Assembly: GCA_015832175.1 (NCBI GenBank)
Contig: WJXW01000007.1
Location: 2,294,001 to 2,358,000 of the forward strand
Length of the DNA: 64,000 bases
Origin: Paraphaeosphaeria minitans
Lineage: Eukaryota > Ascomycota > Dothideomycetes > Pleosporales > Didymosphaeriaceae
Reading direction: 5' to 3'
The position numbers were made by a program, and so were the translations under genes. The notes beneath the pieces were generated by a model. That model was not told the origin of the DNA and made no database searches. It was given only the letters and a program-made list of their open reading frames with translations. This document shows, one piece after another, positions 32,824 through 43,303 of this stretch (position 1 is its first letter; every line of letters starts with the position of its first letter).

Positions 32824-34745
32824 ATGGCCGATTCGAAGCCGAAATGGGGCGTGACACGATCCTTGTCCGACGACCCACCAAGTGCATTCGACCTCAAGGC
32901 CAATGACCAGCTTATTGAGTACCTGAAGAGCATCAACAACTTCGAGTCCCCCGAGGGCAATGATCGACGGTATGTTCGATGCACTGCCTGCGGCGGCGCT
33001 GCTAAACTGCTCTAGGGACCGTGTGCTCAGGCACCTCCAGAAGGTTACCGAGGAATTCGTAAAGCGCGTTGGTCGTAGAAAGAACCTGCCCAAGTCGACC
33101 ATTGATACCTTGGGCGGGAAGGTCTTCACGTACGGCAGCTACACCATAGGAGTCCACGGCCCCGACTCAGATATCGACAGCCTCGTTGTCGCACCCAAGA
33201 GTGTCGATGTGGTGGACTACTTCGAGACCTTCCCGCCGACGTTCAAAGAAATGTCTGATCCAAAGCTGATCGAGAGCTTTGTCGAAGTGCCGGATGCCTT
33301 TGTACCCATCATCAAGCTGGAGTACGATGGCGTAGACATCGATCTGATCTTTGCATCACTGCCTTCGCAATCGTCGATACCTAGGGACTTCATGCTGCAT
33401 GACCAGAGCGTTTTGCGCGGCCTGGACGAGCAGACTATACGAAGTGTGAATGGTGTTCGCACGGCCAAGGAGCTACTCGAGCTTGTGCCTCAGCCACAAT
33501 CTTTCAGACACGCTCTTCGTGCGATCAAATTATGGGCAAACAGACGTGCCGTCTACGGGTTCGTGTTCGGCTTCCCCGGAGGCATAGCCTGGGCTCTGAT
33601 GGTCGCTCGCGTCTGTCAGCTGTATCCCCTTGCCTGCGGCTCCACAATCGTCGCCAAGACCTTCTATCTCATGGGGCAATGGACCTGGCCGCGCCCTATT
33701 TTCCTGAAGGAATTGGAAACGTCAAACATGCTGAATCTCGCAATTTGGAACCCTACGAACAACAGCGGAGACAGGAAGCATATAATGCCTGTCATCACTC
33801 CCGCTTATCCTTCCATGTGCGCCACGCACTCTGTAACACCCTCCACTCTTGCAATCATGAAGAAAGAGTTCGAACGCGGAGACTCCATTTGCCACCAGAT
33901 TATAGGCGGAAAAAAGTCTTGGGCAGATTTGTTTTTACGGCATACCTTCTTCACCCAGGATCACAAGTATTATCTCAGCGTCATCGTCTCTTCCAACGGT
34001 GACAAAGACAATTTCGATGCATTTTCTGGAAAAGCACAGTCCAAGGTCCGCTTGCTGGCCATAAACATCGAGAACAACGTCGCTGGTATCGCTCAGCTGC
34101 GCGTCTACATGAAGGGATTCGATCGAGTGCATCGTTGTGCTAACGACGCGGAGGTAGATGAAGTCAGGAAAGGCAGCTCAAAGTACCAAGTCACCCCGGC
34201 TGAAGCATTGCAAAGTGCCGACCAAAAGACGACCGTGTACACCTCCACGTGGTATATTGGCCTGACAATGAAAGAAGGCGAGACTAAGCTGAAGCTTGAC
34301 ATCTCGTACCCTGTCGATGACTACAAGCGCCTTGTCGAGATCGACACCGATGTGTATGACAGTAATACCATGGCAACGAAGATTGTGCACACGCGCTGGT
34401 GAGTGGTGGGCAAGTCAAATTATTACTGACGCTGACAAACGTAGCTACGACTTGCCTAACGATGTGTTCGAAAAGGGCGAGACCAAGCCCACGAAACCAG
34501 TCAAGAACAAGAAAGACGACAAGAAGAAAAAGACCAACGGCACTAAGAGCGCGAAGCGTCAATTCGCCGAAACTGGTATCGAAGTGCGTAACATGCGAGC
34601 TGCCAAGAACCCCCGTTCGACTAATACGCCGTGAGAGGCGACTCTGAAAACATTTACTGACTTTGCGCTAATCTAGGACAGCGAGAAATCCAACAAGAAG
34701 CGAGCCTCGGACGTCAACGGTATCCCCATGTCGACCCCTGCATGA
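32824..34745 (+). CDS. PAP1: Nuclear poly(A) polymerase Pap1
   Basis: Adds poly(A) tails to pre-mRNA 3' ends as part of the cleavage/polyadenylation machinery (family knowledge). Exons 32824-32969, 33016-34398 and 34445 onward are clear. The nucleotidyltransferase core has TYGSYTIGVHGPDSDIDSLV (GS plus DxD) and the third Asp in YDGVDIDLIFA. Central-domain and RNA-binding-domain motifs follow (HALRAIKLWANRRAVYGFVF, TFYLMGQWTWPRPIF, MKGFDRVHRC). The basic tail has KNKKDDKKKKTNG, nuclear-signal-like. The last junction is uncertain. A 93-nt intron (34584-34676, GTGCGT...TCTAG) gives a tail DSEKSNKKRASDVNG and 578 residues. Without it the frame ends at 34634. The start at 32824 follows the first ATG. 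Confidence 0.92.
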
Positions 34746-35843
34746 CCATGTTCGCAGCAGCCAGATGGACATGTCTCCGGCGCGGTCTTCTGCAGAGGCC
34801 AGAAAACCATGATCTTCTGACAGAATCTTTCTCAAAGCTGCGGTTTCGCACTCCCAGCTCCATATCAAGGCTATCACTGCCAAGGCCCCCGTGAAGCGCT
34901 CAAGGGCGAGCCAGCTTCTCGAATGACGATCCCGCCACTGGTCTGCGATCCGCTGTCGCGTCCATACGCCGCGTCGCCGCGGCTACTTCAACAACAAAAG
35001 CAGAAAGAAAAAAAAAAGTGGAAAAAAGGCTGCTTCACCGCGCCACAAAACCAACTTTAACGGCGACGGGCAGCTCGAAACAGTTCGAAAAGGTCCTTGC
35101 CTGCTCCCGTCCGACTGCGGGCCATTTCCTAGTGTCAAACGGTATCATGCTTGGTCAGAGCCGGCGTTTTTTTTTCTCTCTTCTTCTTGTTTGGTTCTCA
35201 TGCATTGGGTGTGGCGAACTGGGAAAAGGGTGATCATCATGGGCGACCAAATCAATATTTCGAGCGATTGGGGGGTGGAGGGGGGAGGGGCTTCGCTTTT
35301 GCGGTCTTTTACTTTGGTTTGCTCCTTTGAGGAGGCCGGCTGGCATCACGCAGGGTGGGGGGTACGTACCTCTTGAAAGCTGAATTTAACCGATTTACAA
35401 TAGTTTTGGTGTTGTGCGACCTTGTGGATGTTAGAGTGATGGGTTGGGATTGGGAGATGGAAGCTGCATGTGCCAAGGTAGTTTCCTTGCACATGGAGTC
35501 TTTCACGATCAGCTTGCCACGCTTTTTTAAACGCGGTCGGGTAGACTAGCTTTGGAGGTGCTTCGCAACAGCTGCCGTGGTTGAGTGTTGTCGAGATCGC
35601 GAGGAAGTCCCGAGCATAAAAAGAAAAAGAAAAAGAAGGAAAAGAAAAGGAAAAGAAAAGGAAGAGAAAAGGAAGAGAAAAGGAAAGAAGACTACAATGA
35701 CAGTTTGTCTGTAGGTGGGCATACCTCGGTGAGAGACAATGCTGTGAGAGCAGATTAGAACGGGTGCATCGTGGACGAGAATTCCCAACCTCCTGGTTGC
35801 GAGTTCATTCAGGTTGTGGTGTATTGATTTCGTGTAGCTCACG
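34746..35843. other. Intergenic region
   Basis: Shared 3' side of the convergent PAP1 and ankyrin genes. It contains an A-rich run near 35005-35027, a T-run near 35167 and a long purine tract (listed separately). No gene is supported. Confidence 0.4.
35618..35690. repeat. Purine-rich (GAAAAG)n tract
   Basis: About 70 bases of nearly pure A/G made of AAAAGG/AAAGAA units. An open frame on the minus strand through it is a low-complexity artefact. Confidence 0.85.
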
Positions 35844-36764
35844 TTACTGACCGAAAATCTTTGCTTTTGCCGTATTCAACCAGCTCTTCCCAGCGTTAGG
35901 ATGTTGGGCTTTCCATGCGTCGACGTTCCCCACAAAGGCCACATGTTCTGTTCCTCTGGCTTCCTCGAGCCCTGGAGCGGGATCCGCACCTCGATCCAGT
36001 AGCAGCCATGTAAGCTCCCGCAGGTTTTTCAGGCCGTTTAGTTCGGCAACGTACACGATGGGTGTACCTTGCCGATCGGCCTTTCTCTTGCCCACGGGAT
36101 GGTCGAGGGCATTGACTTCGACACCGACCACATCGATGAGATGGCGCACCATGGCCATGCGTTCGTCCACTTCCGCCGCTCGATCCAGGGCGAGACCTGC
36201 GGCCCGAACGGCAAGGTGTAGCGGACGCCAGCCCAGCGGCGCCCCCTTGGACCGCAGAAGCTCGAATGTCGCGACGCTGCCTCTTGCTGCAGCGCATTCT
36301 AGAACCTGGCTACAGCTCAATTGAGACTGGGTCAACGCGTTGGGATGCAGGCGCTCCTGGCGGATTGGGAATAGGGTTGCGCCATGTTCGAGACACCAGG
36401 CCACCACATCTCCATCGCCGACAATGTGCCACATGAAGGGTTCCGCATCCGGGCCTGATTCAGAGACGTGGCGCCAGTTGATGTCCCAGCCGTGGGCGAG
36501 CAGAAGTTCCAGGATGGCCGTGGACCGTCCCGCGCCCGAAACGACCGTCGGCGGTAAGTGTTGGACATGCAAGCCCTGCTTCTCGATGAGATATTTCAAA
36601 ACCTTTTCCGCATTGTTCTGGATGGCAAGGCGGCGGCTGTATCGGATGAGATCTGGTGGATCGGAGCAGTGGGAAAAGGCTTGCTCTAGCAGGGACGTGT
36701 CATCGCGTTCGCATGCGGTTTTGGCGAGGGCTTCGAGATTTTGTAGGGTCGAGTTGGCGGACAT
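35844..36764 (-). CDS. Ankyrin-repeat protein
   Basis: Single-exon protein of 306 residues. Degenerate ankyrin repeats are visible: STAILELLLAHGWDINWRHV, ATFELLRSKGAPLGWRPLHL, LTWLLLDRGADPAPGLEEA, plus a metazoan-like spacing of about 33 residues. The N-terminus is helical (LQNLEALAKTACERDDTSLL). No catalytic domain or membrane segment is seen. It probably mediates protein contacts; partner unknown. Divergent from the Hsp70-like gene with 1.4 kb between them. Confidence 0.8.
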   Translation of the reverse strand: MSANSTLQNLEALAKTACERDDTSLLEQAFSHCSDPPDLIRYSRRLAIQNNAEKVLKYLIEKQGLHVQHLPPTVVSGAGRSTAILELLLAHGWDINWRHVSESGPDAEPFMWHIVGDGDVVAWCLEHGATLFPIRQERLHPNALTQSQLSCSQVLECAAARGSVATFELLRSKGAPLGWRPLHLAVRAAGLALDRAAEVDERMAMVRHLIDVVGVEVNALDHPVGKRKADRQGTPIVYVAELNGLKNLRELTWLLLDRGADPAPGLEEARGTEHVAFVGNVDAWKAQHPNAGKSWLNTAKAKIFGQ

Positions 36765-37423
36765 GGTTCACACTAGCTTGGGAAGCGTGAGAAGAGAAAC
36801 GGTGACAGGAGAGCGTCGCGAAAAGGCCCAGTGACGTCAATGTAGACACAGGAAATTTATGTCCCTACCTAATTTTTTACTCGCACGAGAGAGGATGGTC
36901 GCTGGCTGCTTGATGCTGCCCTGCGAAGAGCCTAGACGCTCGAGGCTCGTTTACGACGCAACGGGGTAGGTAGTATCTATGCTGCTGTTGGGTTAGACTG
37001 GCAGTTCCCGTAGGTACGCCCTACACGGGTGGTGGATCTATTTCATCGGCGGCTAGGGCGTGTTGCTAAGCGGAAAGTGCGGACGTGGACGTCTGAAAGG
37101 ATTCAGCATGCCAGGCTGCACGGGAAGATGTTGTCCATGTCCTTTGTTCGGCGAGAACAGGTGGTTGGCGCAGACTGAGATCCAACATGTTATCCATGTG
37201 GGCATCGGGAAGTGAAGGAGAGACGATGCTGATCGTGTCCTATTTGTTAGGCGGCTGGGGGTAGCGAGGCCACCGACCGTAGGCGGCAGGCGCTACCGAG
37301 GTCCTCAGCGGTTTCCATGCAAGAGAGTGGAACATGCAGTTGTCGTCGAGAAGCTGAAGGCGTCAGTCACCAGGGAATAAGTTGTGTGCGGTGCGGCACG
37401 GCTCGTGGGTGTGCGCAGGGTGG

Positions 37424-37503
37424 GTGAGCAGGGTGAGCAGGGTGAGCAGAGTGAGCAGGGTGAGCAGGGTGAGCAGGGTGAGCAGGGTGAGCAGGGTGAG
37501 CAG
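37424..37503. repeat. 9-bp minisatellite (GTGAGCAGG)n
   Basis: Eight to nine nearly perfect tandem copies of GTGAGCAGG, one with an A substitution. Situated about 0.6 kb upstream of the Hsp70-like gene. Confidence 0.9.
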
Positions 37504-37634
37504 GCCGAGTGGCATCGCTCTGGCATCTGCGCAGGCTGGGTGAGTGAGTGAGCACGCCGAATGGGGCTAGCGCGCATCCCACCTTGTTGTGCTGCCCAGT
37601 GCCCAGTGCCCAGTGCTGCCCGAGGCAGGGCAGA

Positions 37635-37727
37635 GGCAAGACAAGACAAAAACAAGACAAGGCAAGACAAGACAACATGACAACACAAGACATGACGAGA
37701 CAACATCACTGACAACACAAGACTGTA
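37635..37727. repeat. Degenerate (CAAGA)n array
   Basis: Imperfect pentanucleotide units (ACAAG, ACAAC, GACAA) run for about 90 bases. They are preceded by three copies of GCCCAGT near 37590. Confidence 0.75.
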
Positions 37728-37811
37728 CATGTCCGGTGGCCGTCTGGGAACAAAGAAATGCACGTGAGCTCGACCTGCTGCGGCAGACGACAGGCGGCCT
37801 TCGCATTCAAG

Positions 37812-37851
37812 CCGTAGGTACCGTACGCCGTACCGTACGCCGTACCGTACC
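37812..37851. repeat. (GTACCGTACGCC)n short tandem repeat
   Basis: About three units of CGTACGCCGTAC. A GTACCGTACC variant also occurs at 15366. Confidence 0.8.
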
Positions 37852-38130
37852 TGGACAAGGCGCGGGCGCAGGGGCAGGCGGCGAACAGCACGCTGCACTC
37901 TGATGCATACTCGCACCCAGAGAGAGCGTCTTCCTTCACGGCCGCCGGGCAACGCCAACTGCGCGTCCAACGGTCCAATCCAGTCGTCGAGTATTTGCGG
38001 CCTTTGCGAGCTGCTGTGCTGAAGCGGGACAGCATTTCGAGTTAGCTCTGTCAGCCTGTATCAGCCGCAGCCTGCTTCCAATTTAACACCCGACACCCCA
38101 CCACCCTCCGCTCCTCCCTCCTCGGTGCTG

Positions 38131-40622
38131 ATGAACTCCATGAATGCTCGTTTCAAGAACCTCGTGGGTTCGAAACGAAGAAGCGCATCCAACAACCCCT
38201 CGCCCTCGCCCCAGGGCTCCAGCACCCCCGCCCAGCGCCCGAACTCGCTCTCCCCGCAGCCCTCCAACACCAGCACAAACAGCCTGCCTCCGCCTGCGCC
38301 GGGCCAGCAGCAGTCCAACATGAACCCGAACAATCCCCTCGGTCGCCCACCTTCGTACACGTACGCTCCACCCGGCGGTCTGCAGCCCGGCCAGCAGGCC
38401 CAAGGGCGTCCCAACAGCCCGCTGCCGCCCATCAACACGGGCGGCGCACCTGGATACCCGCCGCAGCATGCCCAGCCCATGGGCTACCCACCACAGGCCG
38501 GCCCGCCAGGCTACCCTCCTCAGCAGGGCTACGGAGGACCGCCTCAGCCTGGCCAGCAGCCCTACGGCGCGCCTGCCCCGTCGCAGTACAGGCCCGGCGG
38601 CGGCATGGCAGAGGTCGCGGGCGAGGGCCGCTCCAAGGCCCAGCTGATCGTGGGCATCGATTTTGTGAGTCTCCCCAACGCACGCGCACGCGCACGCGCC
38701 CAAGCCTGCAAACCTGCGAATCTGCAAACCTGCGAATCTGCAAACCTGCAAGCCTGCAAGCCTGCGGCACCGACGCTGACTTGGAATCCTTCAGGGCACC
38801 ACGTTTTCGGGTGTCGCCTTCGCCTTCGCGACCAACACCGAGGCCAAGGAGGACATCATCACCGAATGGCCCGGTGCGGGCAACCAGACAAAGCAAAAGG
38901 TACCGCCCTCGCACTCCGCCGCCTGCTCCATGTTAATGCCCTCTGCAGATCCCCACCGTTTTGTACTACGACCAGTACCAGAAAGTCGTGGGTTGGGGCC
39001 CTGATATCGCTGACGCCTTGGCCCCCACGGGCTACCCCAAGCCGGGTGTGCAAAAGGTCGAATGGTTCAAGCTGCAGCTCATGCTGTCCGGAAACACATA
39101 CATCGACCCCATCAACCTTCCCCCGCTGCCCCCGGGCAAGTCGGAGATCGATGTCGCCGCCGACTACCTCTTCCACCTGCGCCAGGCGATGCGCAACCAG
39201 CTGCAGAAGACGCTGGGTGAGGTGTTCAACCGAGAAGAGCGTAACATCCGGTACTACCTGACCGTGCCCGCCATCTGGAACGATGCCGGCAAGGCTGCGA
39301 CACGTGCTGCCGCCATCCAGGCCGGCTTCCTGCGTGACGAGAACGACAACAGGTTGACGCTGATCACCGAGCCCGAGGCCGCCGCCATGTTTTGTACCAA
39401 GACTGGTCTGCTGAACGTCAAGGTCCACGATGCCGTGCTCATCGTCGATTGCGGTGGTGGTACCGTCGATTTGATCGCTTACGAAGTCGAGGAAGAGCAG
39501 CCGTTTTCCGTTGCCGAGTGCACAGCTGGCTCCGGTGACTCGTGCGGTTCAACAGCTCTGAACCGTAACTTCAGCAACATCCTGCGCGCCAAGATCCGCA
39601 AGATGAAGCTGCCCGACGGCTCGAAGACAGCTGGCAAGGTCTACGCTAAATGTATCATGGATTTCGAGAACAGAATCAAGGCTGATTTCCGTAACAACGG
39701 CCAGAAGTGGGCCGTCGATGTTGGTATTGAGGCCGAGTTCCCCGAAGCCGGTATCGAAGAAGGTTACATGACCTTCACCAACGAGGAAATTCTGCAATGT
39801 TTCGAGCCGGTTGTAAACCGCATCTTGGAGTTGGTACGGAATCAGATCATCGCCATCCAGGCACAGAACAGATCCCTGCAGGTACGTGCAATTTTGAAGT
39901 GGGCAACTTTGGGATTCATGCTAACTTGTGCAGAACGTGCTCGTGGTCGGTGGTTTCGGTGCGTCCGAGTACCTCTTCCAGCAAATCAAGCTCCACGTGC
40001 CGCCCCAATTCCAGTCCAAGGTCGTCCGTCCCATGGATTCTGTCGCTGCTATCGTCAAAGGTGCCGTCACTGCGGGTATCACCGAACGAATCGTCACCCA
40101 CCGTGTCGCTCGACGGCACTATCTCATGGCTACCCTCCAGCCCTTCAAGGAGGGCCACCACCCCGAACAGTACCGTGTGCCATCGCTGGACGGCAAGGAC
40201 AGGTGCAAGTACACCCGACAGATTTTCGTGCAAAAGGGTCAGCGCGTCAAGATTGGCGAGCCTGTCAAGGTTTCCTTCTTCCGACAGGTGGCGCCTGGCG
40301 CGACGCTCATGTACGAAGACATCCTGTACGCCTGCGACGACGACGTATGTCCAGAGTACACAAAGGACCCACGTAAGTGCATTGACAGTCTCTACGGTAT
40401 GCGCTTACTAACAGCCATGCAGGCATCAAGGAAGTCGTCACCCTCACGTCCGATCTCTCCCGAAAGAACCTCGAGAAGGACTTTGAGCGCATGGACACGC
40501 CCCAGGGTACCTTCTACCGTGTTTACTTCGACATCTACCTCACGCTCGACGGCTCGGAATTCAACGCCGAGCTTGTGTGCCAGGGCGAGGTCATGGGTCG
40601 CTGCACGGCCCGGTTTAGGTAG
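38131..40622 (+). CDS. HSPA12-like Hsp70-fold ATPase with Pro/Gln-rich N-terminal extension
   Basis: Actin-like ATPase of the divergent Hsp70 group common in filamentous fungi; client unknown. Five exons (38131-38664, 38795-38899, 38949-39881, 39934-40372, 40423-40622) give 736 residues. The first 175 residues are low-complexity (Pro, Gln, Gly, Tyr repeats such as MGYPPQAGPPGYPPQQGYGG). The ATPase motifs follow: VGIDFGTTFSG, VLIVDCGGGTVDL and LVVGGFGASEYL. The region after about residue 580 replaces the normal substrate-binding domain and is short (CKYTRQIFVQKGQRVKIG, TLDGSEFNAELV). Intron 1 is long for this window (130 nt) and contains a minisatellite. The ATG at 38131 is the first in frame after C-rich leader; 38140 is an alternative. 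Confidence 0.88.
38700..38764. repeat. Minisatellite inside intron 1 of the Hsp70-like gene
   Basis: Tandem AACCTGCGAATCTGCA-type units, preceded by a CGCACG run, fill most of the 130-nt intron. The exon boundaries on both sides remain clean. Confidence 0.8.
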
Positions 40623-41589
40623 TTTGTTCGTCACGCGCATATGTGGATACTCGGGCATGGCCAAAAGTTTGCTTTCTGGATCACATTTACTGGGAACGAT
40701 GAGATGATGGCGAATACCTTGTTAGATATCTTGGATGTGGTGGTGGCGGTGGTGGTGTGGGCATGTTGGGGCGAAAGTACACCAGGTTCTCTTGAAGGAT
40801 TGGATGAGAGGAGAGGAGAGGAGAGGAGAGGAGAGGAGAGGAGAGGAGAGGAGAGGAGATACTCAGCTTCTTCTAGCTTTTAGCATACCCCCTGAAGCAC
40901 GTCGTATTGTTTCTTTCCCAATCTTGTCGTCTGGGCCGTAGACTCGAGTCGAGGCTGTTGGATCACATCGGTTTCCCTTCCTAGCAAAGCGCACAACCCA
41001 TGTTCAAAATCGTCTCCTGTGCGGTGCCAGGTCGACGAGCGGGAGGAGTGGGCTCCGACGGGCACCGCGAAAGTCGACGCTGCGAGCTGCGAGGGTTTGT
41101 GTCTGGCTCTGTTTCTCCCTTCTCTTCCTGCCTTGCTTTTGTTAGGCGGGAGTCTGCATCAAGTTACATGGCGTACGTCAGGTTGCTGCGGATCGCAGAC
41201 CAACCGGCCGGCAGATATTAGCATTATGGTGGTATGTAGATGGTTCTGTAGTTTCTCATCTACTGGACCCGATCCAATACGATCCGATCCGATTGCACAT
41301 GCACACGCACACGCACGTCGGTTCCAACGTCCCCTCTCCTCGCTTTCCAACCCAGATCCCGACCCCGACCTTTTTCTATGACAAATCCCTAGGCGAAACG
41401 ATATGGCCCCCAAATGGCGAATGCGAAAGTAAACGAAGAAAATATACTGGAATCCCCTATATCTACTGGTACCGAACGAAGTAGCCGCGCTCGCTCGCTC
41501 GCTCGCTCGTAGTCGGCCCGGTCCACCTCGACCTCGTCGCACCCTTTTTAGTCTTGCACCCACGAGATACTCCGATCCGCCGCCTTCAG
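40623..41589. other. Intergenic region between convergent genes
   Basis: 3' flanks of the Hsp70-like and PIS1 genes. It contains an AGGAG pentamer array, GATCC-rich sequence near 41270, a short CACG run and a CGCT tetranucleotide run near 41488-41509. No gene is seen. Confidence 0.45.
40805..40859. repeat. (AGGAG)n pentanucleotide microsatellite
   Basis: About eleven perfect tandem copies of GAGAG/AGGAG about 180 bases after the Hsp70-like stop codon. Confidence 0.92.
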
Positions 41590-42619
41590 TTACTGCGTCT
41601 TTTTGGAGCCGCGGCGCGGCAGACCGAGCCTCTTCCTCTCCGCCCGGTCGCCCTCGGCGAGCCACTTGCTCGCCTTGACAAGCTGGACTACGTTGATGAC
41701 CTGTTTGCCGAACATGATGGGGAACGATGCGATGCAGAGGACCCACGGAAGGGTAGAATCCATCTTGTTGGCCCTGGTTTGTTTCGTTAGCCTGCAATGC
41801 TTTCACGTTTGTAGCGGGGTTGTTCGTACCTGGCCATTTCCATGGCACCCGCCGACCAGGGGCTCGTGAAAATCATGGAAGGCTTTGGTGCCGCGGGCGT
41901 ACCCATGTTGAGGGAGGCCGGGGCCTGCGGGTCTTTCAGAAGCGTGGGCGAAAGATACGGCGAAGAGAAGGAGAGGAGGTAGAGCGCGATGAAGAACAGC
42001 TCGTTGAACAAGCAGAAGGTGAAGAGGACTTTCTGTACAGTAGTTAGTCATTGCCCGTATCCTAGAAGGATAGTTGTTGGACGTACGTTGTTGGAGTAAT
42101 ACATTTTCAAGATCCAGCTCCTCGTCTCGTCGATCTTCTTGTGGCTCTGGTTGCTCCCGCCCATGCTCAGCGTCGCGTACATGTGCATATAGTGGCTGGC
42201 CAGGTCGAGGGATATCAGGCTCTGGAAGATGATGCTCCAGCGCGGGAAGGCGCTTGCCAGGAAGACCAACAGACACGTGGTGGTGCAGCGGTCCGTCACC
42301 ATGTCGAGGACGGCGCCGAACTTGGTGGACTGCTCGAAATGGCGCGCGGCGATGCCGTCGAGAGCATCGAGCAGGCAGGAAATGCTGTATGCGGTTGCGC
42401 AAGTGCGGGGGTGCAGCGGCATGTAGTAGAGGGAAGCGATGGCGAGGACGACGCGGCCATAGCCTGTGCGGGAGTCAGCGGAGAAGGCCTGGAGAGGTTT
42501 TTTGGAGGCCAAGTACCGATCAAATTAGGGTAGAAGAGGAAGATGTTCTCCTCCTGGAAAGGTTGTGTGCTCCTAACAGCGGGCCCATTGCCGTTGGCCA
42601 TGGACCGTGTCTCTGGCAT
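41590..42619 (-). CDS. PIS1: CDP-diacylglycerol-inositol 3-phosphatidyltransferase (phosphatidylinositol synthase)
   Basis: ER membrane enzyme making phosphatidylinositol from CDP-diacylglycerol and inositol (family knowledge). Four exons (42619-42517, 42463-42087, 42032-41830, 41773-41590) give 288 residues. The CDP-alcohol phosphotransferase signature is complete: DG-x2-AR-x8-G-x3-D-x3-D in DGIAARHFEQSTKFGAVLDM followed by VTD. Several hydrophobic helices flank it (VVLAIASLYYMPLHP, CLLVFLASAFPRW, LFNELFFIALYLLSF, WVLCIASFPIMFG). The C-terminus is basic and cytosolic-like. The start at 42619 has an in-frame alternative six codons on (42601) with better context. Introns are 53-56 nt, all GT-AG. 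Confidence 0.92.
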
Positions 42620-43303
42620 TTTCAGCGCCAAGTGGTCTTGCTAACGTCAAAGAAATAAATGCTGGTGTTCTCCCAGTTCGAGTTGCGAAGGTAGCCCCGC
42701 GCAAAAGGTCCCGAGGCGCAACGCGGTTGAGCGAGTTTCGTCCGGTGTCTTCAAGCTCCGGTATACGTGTAGCGGTTCGTTTGCGACCCTCGTACGGCGG
42801 CAGCAATCGTGAATAATACAAGCACCAAACCACCAAGCGTGTTCAAAAGGTTCGCGGAGACTGCGGCGGGACGCGCGTTGGGAACGGTGCTCAAAGTTAT
42901 TCAAGGAGACGCCGATAAGCCGATAAGATGGGCTAATGTGGACAGGGGTTCTCGGCCGACCGTGGACTTGTGTGTAAGCGGGCGGGCAGATGGTAGTGGA
43001 AAGCTGGCGGCAGGACGATGAGATGGCAGGAAAATATACCACGAAAGTCGAAGGAGTGTATGCCTGGGGGTTGAGCAGAGCAGGCAGGAGCAGGCTTGAG
43101 CCGTGAAATTGGCTGTCGAATTGGCGCTGCACTTTTGATCCGACTCCGCCGCCCTCCGCCTATGCGGCCTAAGCGGCCTTGGCACTCTTGCAGAGCCAAG
43201 GGGACACAGCCCCCAGTCCCACTCGCACGTGACATGCACGGAATGCAACATAATTGTCATCTTGTATGGGTATCGAATTGTCAGACTGGGCTACCAACTC
43301 CAC
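42620..43303. other. Intergenic region upstream of PIS1
   Basis: Promoter of PIS1 and 3' flank of DRS1. No gene is supported; open frames in this stretch lack protein character. Confidence 0.4.

Larger units (their letters stand above)
36765..38130. other. Large divergent intergenic region with several tandem repeats
   Basis: Promoter space between the ankyrin (-) and Hsp70-like (+) genes. Three distinct short tandem arrays lie in 37424-37850 (listed separately). The last 40 bases are C-rich leader. Open frames at 37305-38035 are repeat-driven and not credible genes. Confidence 0.45.

Noticed and set aside
35546..35842. Minus-strand Phe/Leu-rich frame next to the ankyrin gene, resembling a membrane protein
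   Set aside because: The hydrophobic run is the translation of the purine tract (TTC/CTT codons); low-complexity artefact.
37424..37503. Possible CRISPR-like array
   Set aside because: Units are contiguous 9-mers without spacers, and the host is a eukaryote.
37305..37970. 221-codon minus-strand frame with Cys/Ser/Pro repeats
   Set aside because: Generated by the 9-bp minisatellite and neighbouring arrays; periodic artefact.
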